From contig JAKVKY010000002.1 in the NCBI GenBank assembly GCA_022484685.1, positions 1 to 64,000 on the forward strand: 64,000 nt of DNA, read 5' to 3'. Made by a program: the position numbers and the translations under genes. This document shows positions 32,903-42,299 of this stretch, piece by piece. How positions within the stretch are numbered: the stretch's first letter is position 1; each line of letters begins with the position of its first letter. This DNA comes from Acidaminococcaceae bacterium (GTDB lineage Bacteria > Bacillota > Negativicutes > Acidaminococcales > Acidaminococcaceae). A model generated the notes under the pieces. The model did not search any database, was not told the DNA's origin, and worked only from the letters and a program-made list of their open reading frames with translations.

Positions 32903-34081
32903 TCAGGGATTAACAGTGGTCTTATAAGTTTGCTTGCCATCCTTGAAGGCGATGATGACGGCGCTCTTTACCGCATCGTGAGTCGCGTTCAGGGAAGTTT
33001 TGCCGGTAACGGCGGGGAAGTCCTTGGTAGCTGCCAGAGCGGCGCTGACCTTGGCACCATCGGTGCTGCCGGCACGCTTAATAGCATCAGCCATCAGTTT
33101 CGCGCCATCATAACCTAAAACGGCCGGAGCATCAGGCTTCTCGTTGTATTCTTTCTGGTAAGCGGCTACGAAAGCCTTGGATTCAGCATTGGTAGCATCC
33201 GGAGAATAGTGGTTGGTGAAATAGGTGTTTTCCAGGGCGGGGCCGCCGGCAATTTCTACCAGCTTGGGGCTATCCCAGCCGTCGCCGCCGACGAAAGCGG
33301 CCTTAATGTCCAGCTCCCGGGCCTGCTTGATGATCTTACCAACTTCTTCGTAATAACCGGGGACGTACAGGACTTCCGGGTTCAAAGTCTTAATCTTGGT
33401 CAGGATGGCTTTGAAGTCGGTATCTTTTTGCAGGTAAGCTTCTTCGCCTAAGATCTGGCCGCCCTTTTTCGTAAAGGCTTCTTTAAAGAAAGCTGCCAGG
33501 CCTTTGGAATAATCGCTGCTGTTATCAATGAGGACCACGGCCTTTTTCAGTTTCAGGGTATCCAGCACGAAGTTGGCGCCCACAGTACCTTGGAACGGAT
33601 CGATGAAGCAGACACGGAAGGTATTGGGTTTAGCCTTGCCATCCTTGTCCAGGGTAACCTTGGGGTTGGTGGCGCCGATGGCCAGGAAAGGCACCTTGGC
33701 CGATTCGCTGACGTTGCAGGCGGCGATGGCGTTGGAACTGGTAAAGATACCCATGGACAGTTTCGCCTTATCCTGGTTCAAAACTTTACTCATGGCGTTG
33801 GCGGCTTCGGCCGGTTCGGATTTATCATCGGCGATGGCCAGTTCAATCTTCTTGCCGTCCACGCCGCCCTTGTCGTTAATTTCCTTGACGGCCAGCTTCA
33901 TGCCTTTGACCACGGAGTTGCCATAGGAAGCGTTAGGACCTGTTAGTTCGCTGACCACGCCAATCTTGATGGTATTGCCGGCGTCCTTCTTGGCGCCGCC
34001 GCCACAACCGGCCATCAGCACGGACACGGATAAAAGTCCACACATTACTGCAGTTGCTAACTTACTTTTGTTCAAGAACAT
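32903..34081 (-). CDS. Second LivK-type ABC binding lipoprotein, paralogue of the riboswitch-controlled one
   Basis: A 392-residue lipoprotein binding protein with signal VSVLMAGCGGG. It shares long identical stretches with the neighbour downstream (VRVCFIDPFQGTVGANF-type core, IDNSSDYSKGLA, YVPGYYEE, FVGGDGWDSPKLVEIAG), so the two arose by tandem duplication. The likely ligands are amino acids. The start is ATG 34081 (GTG 34084 lies immediately before it) with GAGGGGG upstream. No transporter membrane genes are nearby. Its own leader contains a terminator hairpin but no glycine aptamer, so the two copies are regulated separately. Confidence 0.85.
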   Translation of the reverse strand: MFLNKSKLATAVMCGLLSVSVLMAGCGGGAKKDAGNTIKIGVVSELTGPNASYGNSVVKGMKLAVKEINDKGGVDGKKIELAIADDKSEPAEAANAMSKVLNQDKAKLSMGIFTSSNAIAACNVSESAKVPFLAIGATNPKVTLDKDGKAKPNTFRVCFIDPFQGTVGANFVLDTLKLKKAVVLIDNSSDYSKGLAAFFKEAFTKKGGQILGEEAYLQKDTDFKAILTKIKTLNPEVLYVPGYYEEVGKIIKQARELDIKAAFVGGDGWDSPKLVEIAGGPALENTYFTNHYSPDATNAESKAFVAAYQKEYNEKPDAPAVLGYDGAKLMADAIKRAGSTDGAKVSAALAATKDFPAVTGKTSLNATHDAVKSAVIIAFKDGKQTYKTTVNP

Positions 34082-34147
34082 CACAAAAACCCCCTCACAT
34101 TTTTCTCATTAACGAAGTGCGTTTCCTTAGAACGCCGGCCCTTTAAA

Positions 34148-34228
34148 CAAAAAGAGAAGCCAAATTGGGGATTTGACTTCTCTAACGTCTTTGTCGGAGA
34201 ACTGGAAACTTCTCTGCTTTTCTTCGTT
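34148..34228 (-). promoter_or_regulatory. Leader with attenuator-like terminator before the second LivK-type gene
   Basis: The predicted 147-nt leader has, on the minus strand, a first small stem GAGAA/TTCTC (34197-34215). It then has a strong stem AGAGAAG-t-CAAAT / ATTTG-g-CTTCTCT (34153-34183) followed by TTTTTG. Both stems use GAGAAG/CTTCTC, so they could exchange partners. The class of the leader is not recognised. Confidence 0.6.
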
Positions 34229-34234
34229 GGGGTT

Positions 34235-34263
34235 AGTTTACACTGAAGTTTTAAAATTTGCAA
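34235..34263 (-). promoter_or_regulatory. Promoter of the second LivK-type gene
   Basis: TTGCAA (34258-34263), 17 bp, TAAACT (34235-34240) on the minus strand. The stretch from 34264 to 34420 shows nothing further. Confidence 0.65.
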
Positions 34264-34420
34264 CAGAAAACCGCAAAAATACATAAAAAAACAATTTAAG
34301 CTTTAAAAGTGTAAACTTTTTAACGTAACTGTTTTGTGACAGTAGGCAAAAATATTTTTAACGTTGCTAAGAGGTGGACTTGTATTTTAGCAGCGGACAG
34401 GAAAGCCACCCACCCCGCCC

Positions 34421-34449
34421 TTAAAAAAAGCCGCTGTTTATGTTATGAT
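34421..34449 (+). promoter_or_regulatory. Weak promoter candidate of dnaE
   Basis: TTAAAA (34421-34426), 17 bp, TATGAT (34444-34449). Confidence 0.4.
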
Positions 34450-34553
34450 ATACATATCTATAGATATTTTAAGGAACAACTGGTACCGGCGGAGCTGCTG
34501 ACCGCGCTGCGCGTCGGGCAGGACCGGATACTTATGAAGGAACTGAGGTTACC

Positions 34554-37500
34554 ATGACTTGTACTTTTACCCATCTGCATGTCCATACCAAGTTTAGTCT
34601 GCTGGACGGCGCTTCCAAGCCGGCCGAGCTGATCCGCTATGCCAAATCCCTGGGCATGGACAGCATTGCTATGACCGACCACGGCAACATGTACGGCGCC
34701 GTGGAATTTTACGAGGAAGCGAAGAAGCAGGGCGTGCGTCCCATCATCGGCTGCGAGGTGTATCTGGCTACGCCGGACCGTTACAGCAAGGATGAGCGCA
34801 GCCACCGCTACCATTTGATTCTACTGGCGGAAAATAATACCGGCTACCAGAACCTGGTGCAGCTGGTGTCCCGGGGCTACCTGGAAGGTTTTTACCGCAA
34901 GCCCCGCATCGATAAGGAACTGCTGCGCCGCTACCACGAGGGCCTCATCTGTTTGAGCGCCTGCGTGTCCGGCGAGATCCCCGTGCATATTTTGCAGCGG
35001 GATGTGGCCGGAGCGGAAAAAGCTTTACAGGAATATCTGGACATCTTCGGCAAGGACAACTTTTTCCTGGAGATGCAGAACCATGACCTGCCGGAAGAGC
35101 AAACCGTCAACGCGGAACTGCGGCGACTGGCTAGAAAGTATGACCTGAAGCTGGTAGTGACCAACGATATCCACTACGTGCACCGGGAAGATGCGGCGGC
35201 CCAGGACGTGCTGCTGTGCATCCAGACCAATAAGACCGTGGACGACCCGGACCGCATGAAGTTTAGCAGCGCCGATTATTACTGCAAGAGCTACGAGGAG
35301 ATGCTGGCCAAGTTTCCGGACGATGCGGAAGCCCTGGCCAATACCCACGCCATCGCGGAGCGCTGTCATGTAGATTTTACTTTCGGCAAGCTGCTCTTGC
35401 CGGAGTTTCCTATTCCCAAGGAATTTGCCAACGCGGACCTGTACCTGCGCAGTTTATGCGAGGCGGCTTTGCCGGAGCGCTATGCGGACGAGCTGGCGGA
35501 ACATAAAGATGCGGCGTCCCGGGCGGCGTATCTGGGCCAGCTTAGGCAGCGGCTGGAATACGAGCTGGGCATCATCAAGACCATGGGTTACAGCAGCTAC
35601 TTTTTGATCGTGCGGGACTTTATCAACTATTGCCGCAGTGTCAAGCTGCCGGTAGGGCCGGGACGTGGCAGCGCCGCCGGCAGTATCGTGGCCTTTTTGC
35701 TGCGCATCACCAATATCGATCCTTTAAAATACGACTTGCTGTTTGAACGTTTCCTCAATCCGGAACGCATCAGCATGCCGGATATTGATACGGATTTCTG
35801 TTACCGGCGCCGGGACGAGGTGATCCAGTACGTGATCCATAAATACGGGCTGGACCATGTGGCGCTCATTATTACCTTCGGCACCCTGCAGGCCCGGGCG
35901 GCCGTGCGGGACGTGGGCCGGGCTTTAGGCCTGCCCCTGCCGGTGGTGGACAAGGTAGCCAAGGCGGTGCCCCGGGAACTGGGCATCACCCTGGACAAGG
36001 CCCTGGCCAGCAGCAACGAGCTCAAACAGATTTACGACAGCGACCCCCAGGTACAGAAGCTCATCAACATTGCCCGGACCGTAGAAGGTCTGCCCCGGAA
36101 CAGCGGCACCCATGCGGCCGGCGTCGTGATTGCGCCCAGGCCTCTGATCGACTATGTGCCTTTGCAGCTGGACCCGGATAAATCTACCTCCGGTCCGGCC
36201 ATGATCACCACCCAGTACGATAAGGACAAGGTGGAACATCTGGGCCTCTTAAAGATGGACTTCCTGGGTCTGCGCACCCTGACGGTGCTGGACGATGCCT
36301 GCAAGTTTATCCAGGCTGATACCGGTACGGTGGTGGACCTGGACAACTTAAAAGTGAACGGCCATAAGATTCCCCTGGACGACCCGGCGGTGTACAAGAT
36401 GCTCAGCGAGGGCGACACCCAGGGCGTGTTCCAGATGGAAAGCGCCGGCTTTACGAAATATTTGATGGACCTGGAGCCTACCAAGTTCACGGACCTGGTG
36501 GCCATGGTGGCCATGTACCGCCCCGGTCCCCTGGAATCCGGCATGGTGGAAGATTATATTGCCGGGAACCACGGCCACAAGACGGCGGAATCCCTCCATC
36601 CATTGATTGACCCCATCCTGGCGGAGACTAACGGCGTTATTCTCTATCAGGAACAGGTCATGCGGATCACTTCCGTGCTGGCCGGGTTCAGCCTGGGCGA
36701 AGCGGACGTGATGCGTAAGGCCATGGGCAAGAAGAAGATCGACGTGCTGGTGTCCATGAAGGAAAAATTTGTGGCCGGCGCGGCCAGGCTGCACCAGGTA
36801 CCCCGGGAGCAGAGCGAGCATATCTTCGGCCTCCTGGAAAAGTTTGCCGGTTACGGCTTTAATAAATCCCACTCGGTGGCCTATGCCCTGGTGGCTTATG
36901 AGACGGCTTATTTGAAAGTGTACTGGCCGGCGGAATTTTTTGCGGCCTTCTTGAGCAGCGTGGCGGACGTGCAGGACAAGCTCAGCTGGTACATCAGCGT
37001 CTGCCGGGGGCGGGGACTCAAGGTGCTGCCGCCGGATATTAATGCCAGCAGCTACGACTTTGCCGTGGAAAACGGCGCTATCCGTTTTGGTTTGGGCGGC
37101 GTGAAGAGCGTAGGCAGCGATTCCATCGCGGCCATCCTGCAGGCCCGGAACAAGGACGGCAGGTTTAACAGCATCCTGGATTTTTGCAAACGGGTGGAAG
37201 CCCGCTGCCAGAACAAGCGGCTGCTGGAAAATTTAATCAACTGCGGCGCCATGGATTCCCTGGGCGCCCATCGTTCCCAACTGCTGGCGGTGTACGAGGA
37301 CGCGTCCCAGATCGGGCAGCGTTACCAGAAGGATCATGCCTCGGGACAGATCGGCCTTTTCGAAGACGACTCTTTTGCCGAGGTGAACGATATTAAACTG
37401 CCGGACCTGGACGAGATGCCCCAGAGCCTGCAGCTGAAAAAGGAAAAGGAACTGCTGGGCTTCTATGTGTCCGGGCATCCCCTGGACAGTTACAAACAGG

Positions 37501-38258
37501 CCCTGGCTAAGTTCACGCCTCTCCATGCCCTGGAAGACGAGGAGAGCACGGTGCGGGACGGACAACTGGTCCAGGTGGCGGGCCTGATCAGCCAGCTGGA
37601 TTTGCGGATTACAAAAAAAGGCGATTCCATGGCCATCCTGAACCTGGAAGATTTTACGGGCCACCTGAAAGTAGTGGTGTTCCCCAAGGCTTACCAGGAC
37701 TGTGCGGCTTTTCTGAACCAGGACGGGGTGGTGGCGGTATCCGGACGGTTTAACCTGGATGAAAGCGGCAAGGACCCGGAGCGCAAGATTTTGGCGTCCC
37801 AGGTGGTGACGCTGACCCCGGCCGGACCGGAGCAGCCGCTGAGCTTTGCCCAGAACCGGCGGCCCTCCTACCGGGTACAGGAAGAAACGGCGGTCTACGG
37901 CGGACCGGCTCCCTTGGCGGCAGGGCGTACGGGCGGCGGTGAAGCGTATGCGGCTGCGGCCAGGAAAGACGCCATGCCGGCCGGCGGTGTACCTTTTACC
38001 GCGGGCAGCACGATCACGCCCAGTTCCGTGATCTACCTGCGCATTAAGGCGGAACTGGAAAACGAGGCTACCCAGCAAAAGCTGCTGGCCCTCTTTCAAC
38101 GTTACCACGGCACCAACCTGGTCTTTTTAGACCTGCTGGGTTCCCGCAAACGCATCCGGGTGGCGCCCCAGTTTTATATTAAGGCGGCGGATCCGGGTTT
38201 GCAGCAGGCGGTGACGGATTTACTGGGGGCGGGGTCCCTGGTGGTACGCAGCGTATGA
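34554..38258 (+). CDS. dnaE: DNA polymerase III alpha subunit (DnaE)
   Basis: A 1234-residue replicative C-family polymerase of the DnaE type. The N-terminal PHP domain shows HLHVHTKFSLLDG, MTDHGNMYG and IIGCEVY. The catalytic aspartates are in PDIDTDFCYRRR (about 408-412); GRGSAAGSIVAF and PRNSGTHAAGVVI are typical of the palm and fingers. The tandem HhH and OB-fold regions follow (about 820 onward; VAGLISQLDLRITKKGDSMAILNLEDF). A low-complexity Gly/Ala linker at about 1115-1150 precedes the C-terminal tail. Bacillota often carry both PolC and DnaE; PolC is not in this window. AAGGAACTGAGG lies before ATG 34554. Confidence 0.96.
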   Translation: MTCTFTHLHVHTKFSLLDGASKPAELIRYAKSLGMDSIAMTDHGNMYGAVEFYEEAKKQGVRPIIGCEVYLATPDRYSKDERSHRYHLILLAENNTGYQNLVQLVSRGYLEGFYRKPRIDKELLRRYHEGLICLSACVSGEIPVHILQRDVAGAEKALQEYLDIFGKDNFFLEMQNHDLPEEQTVNAELRRLARKYDLKLVVTNDIHYVHREDAAAQDVLLCIQTNKTVDDPDRMKFSSADYYCKSYEEMLAKFPDDAEALANTHAIAERCHVDFTFGKLLLPEFPIPKEFANADLYLRSLCEAALPERYADELAEHKDAASRAAYLGQLRQRLEYELGIIKTMGYSSYFLIVRDFINYCRSVKLPVGPGRGSAAGSIVAFLLRITNIDPLKYDLLFERFLNPERISMPDIDTDFCYRRRDEVIQYVIHKYGLDHVALIITFGTLQARAAVRDVGRALGLPLPVVDKVAKAVPRELGITLDKALASSNELKQIYDSDPQVQKLINIARTVEGLPRNSGTHAAGVVIAPRPLIDYVPLQLDPDKSTSGPAMITTQYDKDKVEHLGLLKMDFLGLRTLTVLDDACKFIQADTGTVVDLDNLKVNGHKIPLDDPAVYKMLSEGDTQGVFQMESAGFTKYLMDLEPTKFTDLVAMVAMYRPGPLESGMVEDYIAGNHGHKTAESLHPLIDPILAETNGVILYQEQVMRITSVLAGFSLGEADVMRKAMGKKKIDVLVSMKEKFVAGAARLHQVPREQSEHIFGLLEKFAGYGFNKSHSVAYALVAYETAYLKVYWPAEFFAAFLSSVADVQDKLSWYISVCRGRGLKVLPPDINASSYDFAVENGAIRFGLGGVKSVGSDSIAAILQARNKDGRFNSILDFCKRVEARCQNKRLLENLINCGAMDSLGAHRSQLLAVYEDASQIGQRYQKDHASGQIGLFEDDSFAEVNDIKLPDLDEMPQSLQLKKEKELLGFYVSGHPLDSYKQALAKFTPLHALEDEESTVRDGQLVQVAGLISQLDLRITKKGDSMAILNLEDFTGHLKVVVFPKAYQDCAAFLNQDGVVAVSGRFNLDESGKDPERKILASQVVTLTPAGPEQPLSFAQNRRPSYRVQEETAVYGGPAPLAAGRTGGGEAYAAAARKDAMPAGGVPFTAGSTITPSSVIYLRIKAELENEATQQKLLALFQRYHGTNLVFLDLLGSRKRIRVAPQFYIKAADPGLQQAVTDLLGAGSLVVRSV

Positions 38259-38351
38259 TTTTTTAACCAGGAACGGCAGACAGGCACGGCCCGAGCGGCG
38301 GCATACCGGTACTGCCTCACGGCCCCGGTAAAGTTTGGCTCCGGTTATGGC

Positions 38352-38381
38352 TTGAAATACAGGGGCTAATAATGGTATAAT
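38352..38381 (+). promoter_or_regulatory. Promoter of the etf operon
   Basis: TTGAAA (38352-38357), 18 bp, TATAAT (38376-38381). Confidence 0.75.
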
Positions 38382-38458
38382 AATATATCTATGAAAAGTT
38401 GGCATAGGATCGTCCTCCGCCAGGTCGCGGGAGGGCAGCAACTTAGGGGAGGATACAG

Positions 38459-39253
38459 ATGAAGATTATCGTATGTTTGAAACAAGTGCCTGACACTGAG
38501 CAGGTGAAGATTAACCCGGAAACCAATACCCTGATGCGGGAAGGGGTAGACAATATCATGAACCCTTATGATGAGGAAGCTTTGGAAACAGCCCTCATCC
38601 TGAAAGATACCTGTGGCGCCACGGTTACCGTGATTTCCATGGGACCGGACCAGGCGAAGGATATGTTGAAGCAGGCCTTAGCCCTGGGCGCAGACGATGC
38701 CGTGCTTTTGAGCGACCGGGCCGTGGCCGGTTCCGACACCCTGGCTACCAGCGTGGCTTTAACGGGCCTGGTAAAGAGCCTGGGCGCCTATGATTTGATC
38801 CTGTGCGGCCGCCTGGCGGTGGATGGTTCCACAGCCCAGGTAGGTCCTGAACTGGCCGAGCATCTGGGTATTCCCCAGGTCACCGGCGCTTTGAAAGTTA
38901 CGTTTGCGGACGGCAAGTTCGTCATCGAAAGAGAAAACGACAGCACCTCCCAGGTGGTAGAGGTAGCCGGCCCGGCGCTGGTCACCATGACCCGGGCGGA
39001 AAAAGAGCTGCGTTTTGCCAGCATCAAAGGTAAGATGAAGGCCCGCAAGGCCCAGATCCCGGTGAAGAGCGCCGCGGATTTAGGCATCGACCCCGCTACC
39101 GTAGGTCTGGGAGCTTCCCCGACGCAGGTACTGAAGATTTTTACGCCGGCGGTTCCTCATATTGAAAGCCAGATTATTCATGAGGAAGATCCGGACAAGG
39201 CCGTAGCAGAACTGATGGGAAAGTTAACCAGCACCAACGTGCTGAAACATTGA
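38459..39253 (+). CDS. etfB: Electron transfer flavoprotein beta subunit
   Basis: A 264-residue EtfB, the FAD/AMP-carrying partner of EtfA that shuttles electrons between an NAD(H) or acyl-CoA enzyme and other carriers. Motifs: VCLKQVPDTEQVKINPETNTL in outline, NPYDEEALE, LSDRAVAGSDTLATS and LCGRLAVDGSTAQVGPELAEHLGIP, the last being the signature. It begins a two-gene operon with etfA 10 bp on. The presence of LCGRLAVDGSTAQVG fits the bifurcating EtfB group, which binds a second FAD. GGGGAGG precedes ATG 38459. Confidence 0.95.
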   Translation: MKIIVCLKQVPDTEQVKINPETNTLMREGVDNIMNPYDEEALETALILKDTCGATVTVISMGPDQAKDMLKQALALGADDAVLLSDRAVAGSDTLATSVALTGLVKSLGAYDLILCGRLAVDGSTAQVGPELAEHLGIPQVTGALKVTFADGKFVIERENDSTSQVVEVAGPALVTMTRAEKELRFASIKGKMKARKAQIPVKSAADLGIDPATVGLGASPTQVLKIFTPAVPHIESQIIHEEDPDKAVAELMGKLTSTNVLKH

Positions 39254-39263
39254 GGTGACGAGA

Positions 39264-40460
39264 ATGGCAATTATAGTAGATAAGGCAAAATGTATCGGCT
39301 GTGAATCTTGCGTGGCGGTCTGCCCGGTAGGCGCCATGACCATGCAGGAGGGTAAGGCTCATGTGGATACGGAAAAATGTATTTTATGCGGGGCCTGCGT
39401 GAACGAATGCCCCGTAGGCGCAATTAGTAAGGAAGCTACGGCGAAGGCGGCAGTGACCAATACTGCCGGCACCGATGTCTGGGTGATGGCCGAGCTGGAA
39501 GATGGCAAGCTGGCCGGCGTGACCCTGGAATTAGTGGCCAAGGCGGCGGAATTAGCAGCCAAGGCCGGGGAAAAAAGCGCCGCTGTTTTAATGGCGGCTG
39601 CCGCAGATAAGCTGCCGGAAGAGTTGATCGCCGCCGGTGCGGACAAGGTGTATGTGCTCACCGGTCCGGAATTTGCGGAATATAATACGGATGTTTATAC
39701 CAACGCCTTCTGTGAACTGGCGCAGGCCTACAAACCCAGCGCCGTACTGTTCGGCGCTTCCATTGACGGCCGGGACCTGGCTCCCAGGATCGCGGCCCGT
39801 CTGCATACGGGCTTGTGCGCAGACTGCACCGCCCTGGATATGGACAAGGACGGTCTGGCTTCCTGGACCCGTCCGGCTTTAGGCGGCAACATCATGGCTA
39901 CCATCCTCTGCAAGGAGCACCGTCCCCAGATGGGCAGCGTGCGCCCCAAGACCTTTAAGGCTCAGCCGGCGGCAGCCGGTCATCAGGGCGAGGTCATTAC
40001 CTTCGCGGTTAAGAACCAGGTGCCCCAGCGGGTAAAACTGGTCAAGAAGGAAGCGCTCAGCGGTTCCGGCACCATCAAGATTGAAGACGCTGAGGTTATC
40101 GTGGCCGGCGGCCGCGGTATGGGCAGCGCCGAAAACTTTAAGAAGCTGGAAGAACTGGCGGCTTTGTTTGAGAACAGCGCTGTGGCTGGTTCCCGTGCCG
40201 CCGTGGATGAAAAGTGGATCGGCCACGCCGGTCAGGTGGGCCAGTCCGGTAAGACGGTTACGCCCAAGCTGTATTTTGCCTGCGGCATTTCCGGCGCCCT
40301 CCAGCATTTGTCCGGCATGAAGGATGCCGATGTGATTATCGCCATCAACAAAGACCCCAACGCTCCTATCTTCCAGGTAGCCAGCTACGGTCTGGTAGGC
40401 GACGTGAACGTACTGCTCCCGAAACTGATTGAGCAGATTAAGGCTTTTAAACAGGCATAA
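39264..40460 (+). CDS. etfA: Electron transfer flavoprotein alpha subunit with N-terminal 2x[4Fe-4S] ferredoxin domain
   Basis: A 398-residue EtfA with an N-terminal ferredoxin module. The cysteines are C10, C13, C16, C20 and C39, C42, C45, C49, two CxxCxxCxxxC(P) motifs. The EtfA body follows, with [24 protein letters not shown]-like [55 protein letters not shown] and [11 protein letters not shown] (FAD loop). Start: ATG 39264 with GAGGTG seven bases before; GTG 39255 overlaps that site. Ferredoxin-fused EtfA is known from electron-bifurcating complexes such as caffeyl-CoA reductase and lactate dehydrogenase of Acetobacterium. No dehydrogenase partner lies in the window. Confidence 0.95.
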   Translation: MAIIVDKAKCIGCESCVAVCPVGAMTMQEGKAHVDTEKCILCGACVNECPVGAISKEATAKAAVTNTAGTDVWVMAELEDGKLAGVTLELVAKAAELAAKAGEKSAAVLMAAAADKLPEELIAAGADKVYVLTGPEFAEYNTDVYTNAFCELAQAYKPSAVLFGASIDGRDLAPRIAARLHTGLCADCTALDMDKDGLASWTRPALGGNIMATILCKEHRPQMGSVRPKTFKAQPAAAGHQGEVITFAVKNQVPQRVKLVKKEALSGSGTIKIEDAEVIVAGGRGMGSAENFKKLEELAALFENSAVAGSRAAVDEKWIGHAGQVGQSGKTVTPKLYFACGISGALQHLSGMKDADVIIAINKDPNAPIFQVASYGLVGDVNVLLPKLIEQIKAFKQA

Positions 40461-40468
40461 GGCATAAG

Positions 40469-42220
40469 ATGATGAAAAAGACAAAAATTATTTGTACCGT
40501 GGGTCCCAGTACGGACAGTGTGGAGCTTTTAACCCAGATGATCCAGGCCGGCATGGATATGGCCCGCTTTAACTTTTCCCACGGGGACCACGCCGGTCAC
40601 AAGGCGCGCATCGCCCTGGTGCGGGAAGCAGCGGCCAAGGCCGGCAAGGCGGTGGCGCTGATCTGCGACACCAAAGGTCCGGAGATGCGGCTGGGCAATT
40701 TTAAGGCGCCCGTGACCCTGGTGGACGGAGCCCATTTCTGCCTGACCACGGACGAGATAGACGGTACGGCGGAGCGGGCCTCGGTGAACTACGCCGGCCT
40801 GCCGTCAGAACTGGCGCCGGGTAATGCGCTGCTCCTGGCAGACGGGATGCTTTCCCTGCGGGTGGATAAGATTGCCGGTAAAGAAATTTTTACCACCGTC
40901 ACCCACGGCGGTCAGATCAGTTCCCGCAAGCGGGTAGCCTGCCCCGGTATCGAGCTCAAGCTGCCGTTTTTGTCGGAACAGGACGAAAGCGATTTGCTGT
41001 TCGCCATCGAGAACGACATGGATTTTATCGCCGCGTCTTTCGTACAGAACGCGGATAACGTGTTTGCCATCCGCAAACTGTTAGAGGAACACGGCTCCCA
41101 TATCGGCATCATTTCCAAGGTGGAAAATAATGCCGGGGTACAGCATATTGACGACATCATCCGCGCCAGCGACGCGGTGATGGTGGCCAGAGGCGATTTA
41201 GGCGTGGAGATTCCCGCCCAGGTGGTGCCCCTGGTTCAGAAACGCATCATCCACGCCTGCAACAAGGCGGGGAAACCGGTAGTCACGGCGACCCAGATGC
41301 TGGAAAGTATGATTAACAGCTACCGCTGCACCCGGGCGGAAGCCAGTGATATTGCCAATTCTATTTTTGACGGCACGGATGTGATCATGCTGAGCGGCGA
41401 GACCGCCAGCGGTAAATATCCTTTAGAGGCGGTGCAAACCATGACCGCCATTGCCACCAGCACGGAGCAGGCCCTGGATTATACCAAGATTTTCCAGGAG
41501 AAAGGCCTGCAGGAACGGGCCAGCGGTACGGACGCCATCTGTCATGCGGCGGTGCAGATTTCTCAGGAGCTGGATGCGGACGCTATCGTCAGCATCACCC
41601 AGACCGGGCGCACGGCCAGGACCATGGCCAAGTATCGCAGTCCGGCGCCGGTCATCGCGGTGACGCGGGACCAGCACCAGCTGCGCCAGCTGCAACTCAA
41701 CTGGGGCGTAACCCCAATTCTGGGGCCGTTCTCCGAGAACACGGATGAGATGATTGATCTGTCGATGAAAGCTGCGCAGCAGCAAGGGCTTGTGCAACAG
41801 GGCGACGTGGTGGTTGTCACCGCCGGTATTCCTGTGGGCAAACCCGGTAGTACGAATATGATTAAGGTGGTTAATTTGGGTAAAGCATTACTGCAGGGCA
41901 CGGGCATCGGGCATCGTGCGGTCAGCGGCAAAGTCTGCGTCTGCCGGACGGCGGCTGATTACAGGGAAAAACTCAAGGCCGGGGATATCCTGGTCCTGGA
42001 TGTACTGGCGGACGAAAACGTAAAATATGCGACCAAGGCCGGCGCTATCGTGGCCGAGGAAGGCGGCCTGACCTCTTCCACGGCGATTATCAGTATCAAC
42101 TTCAGCATCCCGGCGTTAGTGGGCGTGCCCAAAGGGGCAGGCCAGCTGGCGGACGGCATGGAAGTTACGGTGGACCCGGATGCGGGCGTGGTCTATGAGG
42201 GTTTGCTGACCCTGAAATAA
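40469..42220 (+). CDS. pyk: Pyruvate kinase with C-terminal PEP-utiliser domain
   Basis: A 583-residue pyruvate kinase, which makes ATP and pyruvate from phosphoenolpyruvate. The N-terminal KTKIICTVGPSTDS, RFNFSHGDH, CDTKGPEMR, the active-site VARGDLGVEIP, and KPVVTATQMLESMI are intact. The extra domain at about 475-583 (GHRAVSGKVCV...GGLTSSTAIIS) is the PEP-synthase-like mobile domain of Bacillota pyruvate kinases; the phospho-histidine of true PEP-utilisers (TSHAAI) is replaced by Ser-Thr, so it is structural or regulatory. It follows etfA by 8 bp and may be co-transcribed. ATG 40469 and 40472 are both possible. Confidence 0.96.
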   Translation: MMKKTKIICTVGPSTDSVELLTQMIQAGMDMARFNFSHGDHAGHKARIALVREAAAKAGKAVALICDTKGPEMRLGNFKAPVTLVDGAHFCLTTDEIDGTAERASVNYAGLPSELAPGNALLLADGMLSLRVDKIAGKEIFTTVTHGGQISSRKRVACPGIELKLPFLSEQDESDLLFAIENDMDFIAASFVQNADNVFAIRKLLEEHGSHIGIISKVENNAGVQHIDDIIRASDAVMVARGDLGVEIPAQVVPLVQKRIIHACNKAGKPVVTATQMLESMINSYRCTRAEASDIANSIFDGTDVIMLSGETASGKYPLEAVQTMTAIATSTEQALDYTKIFQEKGLQERASGTDAICHAAVQISQELDADAIVSITQTGRTARTMAKYRSPAPVIAVTRDQHQLRQLQLNWGVTPILGPFSENTDEMIDLSMKAAQQQGLVQQGDVVVVTAGIPVGKPGSTNMIKVVNLGKALLQGTGIGHRAVSGKVCVCRTAADYREKLKAGDILVLDVLADENVKYATKAGAIVAEEGGLTSSTAIISINFSIPALVGVPKGAGQLADGMEVTVDPDAGVVYEGLLTLK

Positions 42221-42239
42221 TTGATAGGTAGTAGTTAGT

Positions 42240-42276
42240 TTTACCGGTGGACAGCAGACACCGGTAAATTTTTCCG
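42240..42276 (+). terminator. Terminator after pyk
   Basis: TTTACCGGTG/CACCGGTAAA with an 8-nt loop, followed by TTTTTCC. Confidence 0.75.
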
Positions 42277-42299
42277 GATGAAGGCAGGTGAAGACCTTG

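Noticed and set aside
40912-42220. C-terminal domain of pyruvate kinase as an active PEP-utiliser
   Set aside because: The expected histidine of TSHAAI is replaced by Ser-Thr (TSSTAI), so phosphotransfer by this domain is unlikely.
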